A stretch of 36,634 nt of DNA from Leptolyngbyaceae cyanobacterium T60_A2020_046 (GTDB taxonomy: Bacteria > Cyanobacteriota > Cyanobacteriia > Phormidesmidales > Phormidesmidaceae): positions 1-36,634 of the forward strand of contig JACYME010000052.1 in assembly GCA_015272155.1 (NCBI GenBank), given 5' to 3'. The notes beneath the pieces are model-generated. The model was not told where the DNA came from. It saw only the letters and a program-made list of their open reading frames with translations, and did not search any database. Made by a program: the position numbers and the translations under genes. Positions 8,780 through 17,073 of this stretch are shown in pieces (the stretch's first letter is position 1; each line of letters opens with the position of its first letter).

Positions 8780-11700
8780 TTACGCCTCAACCCCTTCCAG
8801 ATCAGCGTCGGTCAAGTCATAGAGGTGACGGAGCTGATCCAGCTTATCGGGGTCGGGGTGCCAAAACCCGCGCCCGTGAGCCTCCAACATACGTCCCACC
8901 ACATTGCGAAAGGCTTCGGGGTTGGCGTCCCGTAGCTTTTGGGCCATCGCTTCATCCAGGGCATAGGTGTCGGCGGCCTGGTCATACACCCAGGACTCTT
9001 TGAAGTCAGTGGTACCTGCCCAGCCAATCAGAGCCGTCATCCGCTGGGAAATTTCGTAGACCCCGCCAGAGCCCTGATCGGCCATGGCAGCGGCCCATTT
9101 GGGGTTGAGCAGTTTGGTGCGATACTCCATCCGGAGCAGGTCTTCCAGCTTGCGGGGGGTGGCGTCCTTAGAAAAACTTTCCACAAAGTTGGCGGTAACC
9201 CGTTTGCCCCGCTGCATTTCAGCGGCGCGCTTCAGCCCGCCAGTGTTGGCGTAGTATTCCTGAATGTCCGTCAGGCCGTATTCCACCGAATCGATCTGCT
9301 GTACCACCCGTTCTGTGCTGTGCAGCAGGGTCTGGAGAATTTCTGGGCGAGCCTGGCCCTTGTCCTGGCGACCGTAGCTAAAGGTGTTGCGATCGCGCCA
9401 GGTATCCCCCAGCTCATTTCCCGAGTCCCAATTGGCATCGGTAACGCGATCATTGACCAGCGAGCCAAAGTCCCCCGCCGGGTTGGAGAACAGGCGAGCG
9501 GTGGCATTTTCGACCCCCTGGGCTTGCAGGGCCAGGGCATGTTTGCGGATAAAGTTCTGGTCTTCGGGTTCATCAGCCGCCGCCGCCCGCTGGAACAGGT
9601 CGTCCAGCAGCTCGATGATGTTGACAAAACTGTCCCGAAAAATGCCCGACAGGCTGCCCAGCACATCCACCCGCGGGTGGCCCACCGCCGCCAGGGGCCG
9701 CAGCTCGTAGCGCACGATTCGCCCGGTGCCCTCTTTCACCGGCTCGGCCCCCACCAGTTCCAGCAAAATCCCAATGGACTCTCCCCGGGTCTTGATGGCA
9801 TCCAAGCCCCACAGCATCACCGCGATGGTTTCTGGATAGTGACCATTGTCCTGCAAATGCTGACCCAGGATTTTTTGGGCAATCTGCCGCCCCCGCTCGT
9901 AGGCGGCTGGGGAAGGCATGCGGTAGGGATCCAGGGCATGGATGTTGCGTCCCGTAGGGAGTACCCCAGGCCCATCCCGCAGCAGATCACCCCCTGGGGC
10001 CGGGGGAATATATTCACCGTTGAGCCCCCGCAGCAGGTTGGTCAACTCGTCGGTGGTTTGGCCCAGGCGATCGCCAATCTCCCGGGCCTGTTGCAGCTTT
10101 GGCTCAAGCTGGGCCCAGGCCGCTGGCGGGAGTTTGGCCTTCAGGGTTTGCAGTTTGGCCTCTAGCTCCTGACCTCTGGACTCTACGGTCAAATGGCTGA
10201 GGGTTTCCAGCAGGTCTGGGGGCAAATCGTCACCAAAATAGGCGGTGAGGTAGCGATACAATTCCTCGCCAGTGGGAGGCTGACCCAAAACGTGAAGACC
10301 ACTGGAGAACAGACGATTTTCCAGCACTTGCAGGTACTCATACAGGGTGACCAGGTAGCGATTAAAGACGGCGTCACTAAACAAATCCACCGTCTCTGGG
10401 GTAAATTCGATGCCCAGTTGGCGGGCCTCAGGGAGGGGGCAATCGCTGTCCAGACCGGCATCAAACAGCTTCTTCAGAATGGCCTCTTTCAGGGCGTAGT
10501 TTTTGGCCGGGTCTTCCCGGTATTCGGTAATCAACTCCCGCAGGGCCAGCAATTCTTTGTAGAGCCCGGCCCGGCCATAGGGAGGCACGTTGTGGGAAAT
10601 CAGCACCCCATAGCCCCGGCGTTTGGCCAGCATTGACTCGGAGGGGTTATTGGCGGCATAGAGATAGAGGTGGGGCAGGTTCCCCAGGAGAATGTCGGGC
10701 CAGGAGTAGCCAGTGTTGCCCAGGGGGGAGCCGGGCAGCCACTCTACGGTGCCGTGCATGCCAAAGTGCACCACGGCATCCGCCTGAAACTGCCTTTGCA
10801 GCCATTGATAAAAGGCGGCGTATTGAGGGTGAGGGGTGAGATCCCGCTCAAACATCAGCCGCATCGGGTCGCCCGAAATTCCCAGGGGAGGCTGTACCCC
10901 CAGCCAAACATTACCGAGCTGGACGCCCCCCAACAAAAACTGTTCGTCAAAGGTTTTGAGGTCGGCTTTTTCCAGATCCCCCCATTGGCGAATCATGCGA
11001 TCGCGCTGCACATAGGACAGCCATTTCTCGAGCTGCCGGATCGAAACTGTGGTGGGCTGTGGGGTGTCGAGATCCCCGGTTCCTCTAAAGAAACCGGGGA
11101 TCTGAACGCCGGAGGTCTGAACCCCAGGAATCGCTGCATCGGCGACCTTGACCCACTCAATCAGCGTCTCGCCCGCCTCCGGTAAATCCCCCACGCTATA
11201 GCCCTGCTCCTTCATGGCTTGCAGCAGGCGCAGCAACGATTTCGGCACGTTCAGCAGCGCCGCCGTGCCCGTAGCCCCATAGCCGGGGGGAAAGCCGTAG
11301 AGAATAATCGCAATCTTGCGCTCTGCTGGGGGCTTTTGTCGCAGGGCAATCCACCGCTTTAGGCGACCGGTGAGACGCTGCACCCGTTCGGGAATTAGGT
11401 AAATTTTGTCGCCCACCAGCCCGCCCAGGGGCACCGGGTCAATGGCCCCGTCTAGCTCCGGCAGGGCGTAGAGCACGACGCTTTGCAGACCACCAATGCC
11501 CTGGCGAGTCCAGGAATGAATATCCTGAATCAGCAGCGGTGCCGCCACCAGATAGGGCACATTTTTGGCGCTGAGGATGCGCTTGGCCACCTCCACCTGC
11601 CGCCCCGCCTCCATAGAGCCCGCTGGCCCACCCACCAGGGGAAAGCCAATGGTGGAAACAATCGAGTCCACGGCCCCAGCGTCTGGAGACAGGGATCGAG

Positions 11701-12595
11701 TTTCCCGGTGATTTTGCTGCCGCTGGGCGGTTTCGTAGGCGGTGGTCATCCAGTCTCGCACCGCCACATGGCCTTCCACCCCATTAATAAAGATCGGCAG
11801 GGGCAGCAACTGGGCCTGCTCAAACTGGCGAATCAACTGAGGAATGTAAGGCTGCTGGGTGATCACATGCTTGCGGTACAGCAGCAGCCCTACCACCGGC
11901 CAGGACTGGGTGTGGGAATAGGTTTGGCGATACCAGTCGAGGTACTGGCGAGGCGACTCAAAGTAGCCAACATGGTCGGGGTGTAACAGACCCATGTTGG
12001 GGGTGTCTAGGGGCGGCGGAATATTCCCCACCGTCAGGCCCAGATAGGTTTCTGCCAAAAACCAGAATAGGGCCGCTACATTGTCACTCCCTCCAGCGTT
12101 CCAGTAACCGTAAATAATCAGCCAGTGGCGCAGATCCTGCACCTTTTGCAGCGGTACGAACTTCAACAACTTGGGGCCGGTTTTAAGAAAGCTCAGGTAG
12201 CCCGCCAGCTTGTCTTCTTCCCGCCCACTGCTGAATTTGCTGAGAATGAACTTGACGGGCTTGGGCATCCCCTTGGGCTGGTCACCGATCGCAAATTTTC
12301 CCAGTCGAGTTAGGCTCATCAGTTCCAGGGCCGACTCAAACACGAGGCGAATGGGAATTGCGGTCATCCGCTCCCGCAGCCAGAGCACCTGGTCGTAGTC
12401 AAAGATCAGGCTGCAAAAGGCGACATCGGCCCCATCCAGGGCTGCCTCTACGTCCGTGGGGTGGGCGGCCAAATCGCGATCGCTAAAGACCCGAATCTCC
12501 AGGTCGGGGCAACGGGTCTGGGCCAGGTGGGCCGCCTGGCGATAGAGGTCGGCATTAAAGGATTCAAACCCAGCGATTAAGACAATGCGTTGCAT
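8780..12595 (-). CDS. ChlH/BchH-family (magnesium chelatase subunit H / CobN superfamily) paralogue
   Basis: The 1271-residue product belongs to the large porphyrin-binding subunit of Mg- or Co-chelatase. The N-terminal part (FESFNADLYRQAAHL, then SKFSSGREEDKLAGYLSFL and GPKLLKFVPLQKVQDLR) and the core AANNPSESMLAKRRGYG follow ChlH/BchH. The core motif near residue 610 reads HFGMHGTVEWLPG, which is closer to CobN (HGNLEWLPG) than to canonical ChlH (HGSLEFMPG). The N-terminus also differs from standard cyanobacterial ChlH as I recall it (which starts with a longer leader and a VVLESQYQSAL-like segment). It is therefore probably the second H subunit found in many cyanobacteria rather than the main chlH; its metal and tetrapyrrole are not established. 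The frame opens at 12709, but MQRIVLIAGFE at 12595 is the natural N-terminus. No I or D subunit gene is in the window. Confidence 0.88.
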   Translation of the reverse strand: MQRIVLIAGFESFNADLYRQAAHLAQTRCPDLEIRVFSDRDLAAHPTDVEAALDGADVAFCSLIFDYDQVLWLRERMTAIPIRLVFESALELMSLTRLGKFAIGDQPKGMPKPVKFILSKFSSGREEDKLAGYLSFLKTGPKLLKFVPLQKVQDLRHWLIIYGYWNAGGSDNVAALFWFLAETYLGLTVGNIPPPLDTPNMGLLHPDHVGYFESPRQYLDWYRQTYSHTQSWPVVGLLLYRKHVITQQPYIPQLIRQFEQAQLLPLPIFINGVEGHVAVRDWMTTAYETAQRQQNHRETRSLSPDAGAVDSIVSTIGFPLVGGPAGSMEAGRQVEVAKRILSAKNVPYLVAAPLLIQDIHSWTRQGIGGLQSVVLYALPELDGAIDPVPLGGLVGDKIYLIPERVQRLTGRLKRWIALRQKPPAERKIAIILYGFPPGYGATGTAALLNVPKSLLRLLQAMKEQGYSVGDLPEAGETLIEWVKVADAAIPGVQTSGVQIPGFFRGTGDLDTPQPTTVSIRQLEKWLSYVQRDRMIRQWGDLEKADLKTFDEQFLLGGVQLGNVWLGVQPPLGISGDPMRLMFERDLTPHPQYAAFYQWLQRQFQADAVVHFGMHGTVEWLPGSPLGNTGYSWPDILLGNLPHLYLYAANNPSESMLAKRRGYGVLISHNVPPYGRAGLYKELLALRELITEYREDPAKNYALKEAILKKLFDAGLDSDCPLPEARQLGIEFTPETVDLFSDAVFNRYLVTLYEYLQVLENRLFSSGLHVLGQPPTGEELYRYLTAYFGDDLPPDLLETLSHLTVESRGQELEAKLQTLKAKLPPAAWAQLEPKLQQAREIGDRLGQTTDELTNLLRGLNGEYIPPAPGGDLLRDGPGVLPTGRNIHALDPYRMPSPAAYERGRQIAQKILGQHLQDNGHYPETIAVMLWGLDAIKTRGESIGILLELVGAEPVKEGTGRIVRYELRPLAAVGHPRVDVLGSLSGIFRDSFVNIIELLDDLFQRAAAADEPEDQNFIRKHALALQAQGVENATARLFSNPAGDFGSLVNDRVTDANWDSGNELGDTWRDRNTFSYGRQDKGQARPEILQTLLHSTERVVQQIDSVEYGLTDIQEYYANTGGLKRAAEMQRGKRVTANFVESFSKDATPRKLEDLLRMEYRTKLLNPKWAAAMADQGSGGVYEISQRMTALIGWAGTTDFKESWVYDQAADTYALDEAMAQKLRDANPEAFRNVVGRMLEAHGRGFWHPDPDKLDQLRHLYDLTDADLEGVEA
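11070..11103. repeat. Palindromic repeat inside the ChlH-family gene
   Basis: AGATCCCCGGTT (11070-11081) and AACCGGGGATCT (11092-11103) are perfect 12-bp inverted arms around a 10-bp loop. The segment TAAAGAAACCGGG (11086-11098) also occurs at 31270-31282 in an intergenic repeat, so it looks like a dispersed element that inserted in frame. In the protein it gives IPGFFRGTGDLDTP, in a low-complexity linker. Confidence 0.75.
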
Positions 12596-12719
12596 ATCTT
12601 GGGCCTGAGGTGGCAGTGCTAAATTGATCTTAGTGCGCTGGCAAGGGGCTGGAGTTTTGGGGTGACAAAAGCTTGCAGTCTTGAATGAGGCCCCCACGAT
12701 CGCGGTCATTGCACTGGGT

Positions 12720-12756
12720 TTGACCGATTGACAAATTGCGATACAGTCCTTAAGAC
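12720..12756 (+). promoter_or_regulatory. Candidate overlapping promoters upstream of the DUF39 gene
   Basis: Two sigma70-like pairs overlap: TTGACC (12720-12725) with TACAGT (12742-12747) at 16 bp, and TTGACA (12728-12733) with TAAGAC (12751-12756) at 17 bp. Both would give a leader of roughly 100 bases. This is inference from consensus only. Confidence 0.35.
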
Positions 12757-12771
12757 ACGAGTCCTTTCAGG

Positions 12772-12793
12772 ATTTTGTGCGATCGCGCAAAAT
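12772..12793. repeat. 22-bp near-palindrome centred on HIP1
   Basis: ATTTTG and CAAAAT arms flank T-GCGATCGC-G. The only non-complementary pair (T/G) could wobble in RNA. It lies in the presumed leader of the DUF39 gene, so it may form a hairpin or be an operator, or be just a HIP1 site with chance flanks. Confidence 0.6.
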
Positions 12794-12860
12794 TCCCCAC
12801 GCGCCTCCCCCCGCCGTGTGGGAGCCCGCTGTCACCCCCTGGCCCCCACCCCAACGCCCC

Positions 12861-14045
12861 ATGCGCACCCTGGCCGACATTAACGCCAAAATTCGAGCCC
12901 AAACCGTAGTCGTTGAAACCGCTGAAGCCTTTAAGCAGCGGGCTGCTGAGGTGGGGATTGCCCAGGCGTACCAAGCCGTCGATGTGGTCACCACAGGCAC
13001 CTTTGAGCCGATGGAGTCCTCAGGGGCGATCCTCAATTTGGGGCACACCGACCCTCCTATCAAAATTCGCGAGTGCTACCTCAACGGTGTGTTGGCCTAC
13101 TCGGGCTTTGGGGCGGTGGATCTTTACCTAGGGGCCAGCCAACCGGTCGAGATTGGCAGCAGCACCGATGCCGAGCTCAATCGCGAGTATGGCGGCGGTC
13201 ATGTGATTGCTGCGCTGATTGCGGGCGAGACGGTGCACCTCAAGGCGGTGGGGCACGTCACCGACTGCTACCCCCGCGCCAGCTTTGAAACCACCATTAC
13301 CCGCGACACAATCAATCAGTTTTATTTATTCAATCCCCGCAATCTCTACCAGAACTTCATTGTGGGCGTGAATGGCGGCGATCGCCCCCTTGCTACCTAT
13401 CTCGGCCCCTTGCAGCCGAATTTGGGGAACGCCGTGTATGCCCATCCGGGGGCATTGTCGCCACTGATGAATGATCCCGACCTGGCTGTGATTGGCATCG
13501 GCAGCCGTATTTTTCTGGGGGGCGGGGTGGGCTATGTGGCCTGGGAAGGGACGCAGCACTTTCCGCGCCAAAAGCGCCTGCCCAACGATACGCCCATTGG
13601 CCCCGCTGCAACGGTGGCGCTGATTGGCGATGCCAAAACCATGCAGGCCCAGTGGGTGCGAGGCTGCTATTTTCGGGGATATGGCCCGTCGCTGATGATG
13701 GGGGTGGGGGTGGCGATTCCGCTGTTGAATGAGGCGATCGCGGCCCACTGTGCTGTGCGCGATGATGAAATTGTCGCCCCGGTGATGGATTTTGCCATTC
13801 CGCGCCGGGTGCGGCCCACCTTTGGCCTTGTTAGCTATGCCCAGCTCAAGTCCGGCTCGATTGTGCTGAATGGGCGAAAAGTCCGCACTGCACCCTTGGC
13901 CAGCGTGTACCTAGCGCGGCAGGTGGCGGCAGAACTCAAAGGCTGGATTGAAGCGGGTTCCTTTGAGCTGACGGAGCCCGTGATGGCGTTGCCCCGCGAT
14001 CGCGCCTTTGTGCCCCAAGATTTGGGCGGCATGGGCGGCGTTTAG
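12861..14045 (+). CDS. Homocysteine biosynthesis protein (HcyBio / DUF39 family)
   Basis: The 394-residue product looks like the DUF39/HcyBio family, shown in methanogens to be needed for making homocysteine from aspartate semialdehyde and sulfide; many members carry extra ferredoxin or CBS domains, absent here. Recognisable stretches are MRTLADINAKIRAQTVVV, VDVVTTGTFEPMESSGAILNLGH, NGVLAYSGFGAVDLYLGA, and a Gly-rich FLGGGVGYVAWEGTQHFP. The ATG at 12861 is chosen because the family N-terminus begins there, though no Shine-Dalgarno precedes it. The frame opens at 12777 with a Pro-rich extension that looks non-coding. In cyanobacteria the role is inferred only. It is divergent from the ChlH-family gene. 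Confidence 0.82.
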   Translation: MRTLADINAKIRAQTVVVETAEAFKQRAAEVGIAQAYQAVDVVTTGTFEPMESSGAILNLGHTDPPIKIRECYLNGVLAYSGFGAVDLYLGASQPVEIGSSTDAELNREYGGGHVIAALIAGETVHLKAVGHVTDCYPRASFETTITRDTINQFYLFNPRNLYQNFIVGVNGGDRPLATYLGPLQPNLGNAVYAHPGALSPLMNDPDLAVIGIGSRIFLGGGVGYVAWEGTQHFPRQKRLPNDTPIGPAATVALIGDAKTMQAQWVRGCYFRGYGPSLMMGVGVAIPLLNEAIAAHCAVRDDEIVAPVMDFAIPRRVRPTFGLVSYAQLKSGSIVLNGRKVRTAPLASVYLARQVAAELKGWIEAGSFELTEPVMALPRDRAFVPQDLGGMGGV

Positions 14046-14052
14046 GCCGGTT

Positions 14053-14820
14053 TCAATCAATTGGGGCGATCGCCCTTTCCCCTAGCCACTGGGCCGGATG
14101 GGGAGCCGGAACAACGATATAGCCCCCCGCGCGATCGCCCAGCACCCAGTTGCGATCGTGCCCCCACCACCACCAATGGGCTCCGGCGTAGGCGCAGGTC
14201 AAGCTATCGAGTTGGTCTTCAACAGCTTTCATTGCCTTGCCTTGGGTCGGGATTGGCGGCAGATCTGCCGCAGTCAAAGCCAGGGGCGGGTCAAGGGTCG
14301 GCAGCACGGTGTACTGATACTGGCGCAGCTTTTCGAGTTCGGGACGGCGATCGCTGAGCCGCCCTTTCTTGTATTTCAAAATGCGTGGCAGTTGAAAGAG
14401 GTGCACCGTCGCCGGATGGGGAAACAGCTCGATTTGGTAGCGTCCCAGCGCCTGGGGCGTCAGGGTGGGCGCGTGGGTAAAGCCCCTCGCCTCCAGCGCC
14501 ACACCAAACTGAATCAGGGCCGGAGCAAAGGCCAACCCTTGATTGGCAGGGTACGCGCCCGCATCATATTTGCCAAAGTGACGATGGGCCAAGCGATCGC
14601 ACAGGCGCATTCCCGTCGGGTTGGGGATCAGCGTCGGGGCATCCACCGCCACCATCGCCGAAAAACCCGGCCCAGCGTAGGCATCCACCCAGGCCAGCAC
14701 GTCGGCATGGGTGGCGCAGCAGCGCAAATCTCGCAGCGTGAGCTGCTCGCCCTGGCGCTCTAGGCAGCACACCCCGCTTGCTCCCGACTGCCAGCCCAGG
14801 TCAATGCCTAAAAACTTCAT
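14053..14820 (-). CDS. DUF429 family protein (predicted RNase H-like fold)
   Basis: The 255-residue product matches the DUF429 family, predicted to adopt an RNase H-like nuclease fold. The opening MKFLGIDLGWQSGASGVC holds the first acidic strand (Asp7). FSAMVAVDAPTLIPNPTGMRLCDRLAHRHFG provides the second acidic strand and the family's basic helix, and YQIELFPHPATVHLF follows. The chosen ATG at 14820 places the first strand at the N-terminus; the frame opens upstream at 14985 but would overlap the neighbouring gene. That gene ends 23 bp upstream, so the two are probably cotranscribed. Substrate is unknown. Confidence 0.82.
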   Translation of the reverse strand: MKFLGIDLGWQSGASGVCCLERQGEQLTLRDLRCCATHADVLAWVDAYAGPGFSAMVAVDAPTLIPNPTGMRLCDRLAHRHFGKYDAGAYPANQGLAFAPALIQFGVALEARGFTHAPTLTPQALGRYQIELFPHPATVHLFQLPRILKYKKGRLSDRRPELEKLRQYQYTVLPTLDPPLALTAADLPPIPTQGKAMKAVEDQLDSLTCAYAGAHWWWWGHDRNWVLGDRAGGYIVVPAPHPAQWLGERAIAPID

Positions 14821-14843
14821 GCCAAACCAATATCCGGGGCAAT

Positions 14844-15146
14844 TTATTGTTCTTGCATGAGGCGCAGGTAGTTTTGACGAAGCTGGAGGTGGCTTTCGGT
14901 CATGCGATCGGCCAGCTTCTTCTCCACCTCGCTCAACTCCTTCCAAAAGGCGGACGATCGCTGGGCAGCAACATAGGCTTGCCACAGTGATTTCAGCATT
15001 TCGGCTAGTTCAGGATGGCTGTGGCGGGCTTGGTCGTACAGGGTTTCAAACTCCGCGTGAGCTTGCCCGTGGTTGGCAACATCTTCGGCTAGGGCAATAA
15101 GGGATTGCAGGGTTTCAGCCGCAGTGGGGGGCAGGGCTTGGGTCAT
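14844..15146 (-). CDS. Small helical conserved hypothetical protein
   Basis: I do not recognise a named family. The 100-residue product is almost entirely alpha-helical by composition, with Leu, Glu, Ala and Gln in heptad-like spacing and no membrane segment or Cys. The segment SLWQAYVAAQRSSAFWKELSEVEKKLADRM looks like a conserved amphipathic helix pair. The frame opens at 15167, but the ATG at 15146 (MTQALPPTAAETL) is the more natural start. It sits just upstream of the DUF429 gene and divergent from trpS, with 111 bp of shared promoter space. Confidence 0.65.
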   Translation of the reverse strand: MTQALPPTAAETLQSLIALAEDVANHGQAHAEFETLYDQARHSHPELAEMLKSLWQAYVAAQRSSAFWKELSEVEKKLADRMTESHLQLRQNYLRLMQEQ

Positions 15147-15257
15147 GGAAAGTTTTGCTCTCAGCAACAGTAATGGCCATCGTGATCGGCCTGTGGATGA
15201 ACCGTCTCTTGATAGAATTCTTTACAGAGTATACACACCCCATAAAATTCCCAATTT

Positions 15258-16268
15258 ATGAGCAAGCAGCGCATTCTGTCTGGCATTCAACCCACGGGCA
15301 ACCTGCATCTGGGCAACTATCTCGGTGCAATTCGCAACTGGGTCGCCCTACAGGATGAGTACGACAGCTTCTTGTTCATGGCCGACCTGCACGCGGTGAC
15401 CGTGCCCCACGATCCCCAAAAGCTCGCGATCAACACCCTCAACGTCGCGGCTACCTACATCGCTTGCGGCATTGATCCCCAGAAAGCCACTATCTTTGTG
15501 CAGTCCCACGTTCCTGCCCACAGCGAGTTGGCGTGGTTGTTCAACTGCATCACGCCGCTGAACTGGCTGGAGCGCATGATCCAGTTCAAAGAAAAGGCAG
15601 TTAAACAGGGCGAAAACGTGACCGTGGGCCTGTTTGATTATCCTGTGTTGCAAGCCGCAGACATTCTCCTCTACGAGCCGGACTTGGTGCCCGTCGGCGA
15701 AGACCAAAAGCAGCACGTTGAGCTAACCCGCGACATCGCCAGCCGTCTGAACTTTCAATACGGTAGTGAGGAGAAGCCCGTGCTCAAGGTGCCGGAGCCG
15801 TTGATTCAAGCTTCGGGGGCACGGGTGATGAGCCTGACCGACGGCACGAAGAAAATGTCGAAGTCTGACCCGTCGGAACTGAGCCGCGTTGATCTTTCGG
15901 ACGATGCTGATACGATTCAAAAGAAGATTAAGCGCTGCAAAACCGACCCCGTTCGCGGGTTGGTCTTTGACGATCCAAAACGGCCCGAGTGCAACAACCT
16001 GCTGACCCTCTATATGCTGCTGTCGGGGCAGTCAAAGGAGGCGGTGGCGGTGGAATGTGCGGATATGGGCTGGGGCCAGTTTAAGCCTCTGCTCGCGGAG
16101 ACGATGGTAGAAGCCTTGCGTCCGATTCGGGAAACGTTTCTGGAGTTGACCAGCGATCGCGGCTATCTGGAGTCGGTGTTGCGATCAGGGCGAGAAAAGG
16201 CGGAGGCGATCGCAGCTCATACCCTTGCCAACGTCAAAACCGCAATGGGCTACACCATCCCGCGGTAG
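15258..16268 (+). CDS. trpS: Tryptophanyl-tRNA synthetase
   Basis: This class I synthetase attaches tryptophan to tRNA-Trp. The 336-residue product is of normal bacterial length. The HIGH-like signature is in GIQPTGNLHLGNYLGA (residues 9-24), the KMSKS loop is at 199-203, and the intermediate FVQSHVPAHSELAWLFNC and FDYPVLQAADILLYEPDLVPVGEDQKQHVELTRD match the Rossmann-fold and tRNA-specific regions. The ATG at 15258 gives the canonical N-terminus. It is divergent from the small helical gene and is followed by a long space, so it is probably monocistronic. Confidence 0.97.
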   Translation: MSKQRILSGIQPTGNLHLGNYLGAIRNWVALQDEYDSFLFMADLHAVTVPHDPQKLAINTLNVAATYIACGIDPQKATIFVQSHVPAHSELAWLFNCITPLNWLERMIQFKEKAVKQGENVTVGLFDYPVLQAADILLYEPDLVPVGEDQKQHVELTRDIASRLNFQYGSEEKPVLKVPEPLIQASGARVMSLTDGTKKMSKSDPSELSRVDLSDDADTIQKKIKRCKTDPVRGLVFDDPKRPECNNLLTLYMLLSGQSKEAVAVECADMGWGQFKPLLAETMVEALRPIRETFLELTSDRGYLESVLRSGREKAEAIAAHTLANVKTAMGYTIPR

Positions 16269-16690
16269 CGCAACGGAATCGCGAAATCAATCGGATTGCT
16301 AAAATCCATACCAGCATGGACTTGGGCAGCCATTTTAGAGTGTTAGGTGTTCAGACCCTGGATGACCTCCTCGACCAGGTAGAGTAGCGCTGTGGACAAC
16401 TCCTCAACCGCGCCGACTTGTTCTCAGGCTTGACCCAGCTGCACGGGGGGAGTTTTTCAGTGCTAAGTGGGGTTGATTAGGCAGACTTGATATGATTCGA
16501 CTTTTTTTCCCAAGAGAGTAGCGCGCCCCCGTTCGGTGAAGGGCTACAGCCCTCACAACGGCCAAAACCGATCTCTGAAGACTGATTGGAATGCGAACCA
16601 GAAACTTTTGTGTCGGCCTCCGGTTGGCAGAGGGTAACGGAATACGGCACGCTCCCCTTCCAATTCAGCACTGTCCTGGCATCGGGTGCC
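16269..16690. other. Space downstream of trpS
   Basis: About 420 bp without a convincing gene. From 16317 a plus-strand frame reads MDLGSHFRVLGVQTLDDLLDQVE, stops, and continues in phase to another stop at about 16480; this could be a decayed gene but I cannot name it. An isolated TGTGGACAA at 16391 is one base from a DnaA box. The inverted repeat at 16529-16561 is listed separately. Confidence 0.4.
16529..16561. repeat. Hairpin-forming inverted repeat
   Basis: Nested arms CCGTT/AACGG, GTG/CAC and AGGGCT/AGCCCT close on a 2-bp centre (AC). No T tract follows on either strand in the terminator direction, so it looks like a dispersed palindromic element or an RNA 3'-end structure of the minus-strand membrane protein gene. 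Confidence 0.65.
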
Positions 16691-16999
16691 CTAACGGCGC
16701 GATCGCGAGTAGCGCTGGTCGCGCCGACCCAAAAGTCCCAAAATCGGGAACCTCTTTTTGAGGCGGTCAAATCGCTGGCTGCCCACCTGAAACCGCTCTC
16801 CCAATTTGTCGAAGGTGCCAGAGGACACTTCCGTCGGTTCGCCGCCTGGGGTGCTCCACCAGGCGTTGACTGCGCCCCCCGCCAACCCTGCGATCGCGCC
16901 AAACACCACGCTGGGCACGACTTCATAGCCCACCAGCAGAAACGCAAACAGGAAAAATAGCCAGAGCCGCAAAGCGACGGGAACAATTTTGTCAGTCAC
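16691..16999 (-). CDS. Small membrane protein, function unknown
   Basis: The 102-residue product begins at a GTG (MTDKIVPVALRLWLFFLFAFLL). It has two adjacent hydrophobic segments, at about 8-25 and 29-48, joined by GYEVVP. The second ends in GAIAGLAGGAVNAWW, then a Pro/Gly turn. The rest is a basic cytosol-like tail (DRLKKRFPILGLLGRRDQ). Codon use and clean hydrophobic patterning make it more credible than the longer frames on the same strand at 16477-16986. It has no close partner; a gap of 74 bp separates its start from the kinase-fusion gene stop upstream on the same strand. Confidence 0.6.
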   Translation of the reverse strand: MTDKIVPVALRLWLFFLFAFLLVGYEVVPSVVFGAIAGLAGGAVNAWWSTPGGEPTEVSSGTFDKLGERFQVGSQRFDRLKKRFPILGLLGRRDQRYSRSRR

Positions 17000-17073
17000 G
17001 GGTTTGGCGCGGTAGACTGCAAGACTTCACGAGTCATGGAACATTGGAGGCAATGCCCCTCTATTCCTCAAGA

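Noticed and set aside
8939-10165. Long plus-strand frame opposite the ChlH-family gene
   Set aside because: It is antisense to a well-conserved coding region and shows no family resemblance.
16391-16399. Isolated DnaA-box-like TGTGGACAA
   Set aside because: A single site with one mismatch and no cluster; not an origin.
16477-16986. Longer minus-strand frame overlapping the small membrane protein
   Set aside because: It lacks sensible hydrophobic patterning, whereas the shorter frame at 16691-16999 has two clean membrane segments.
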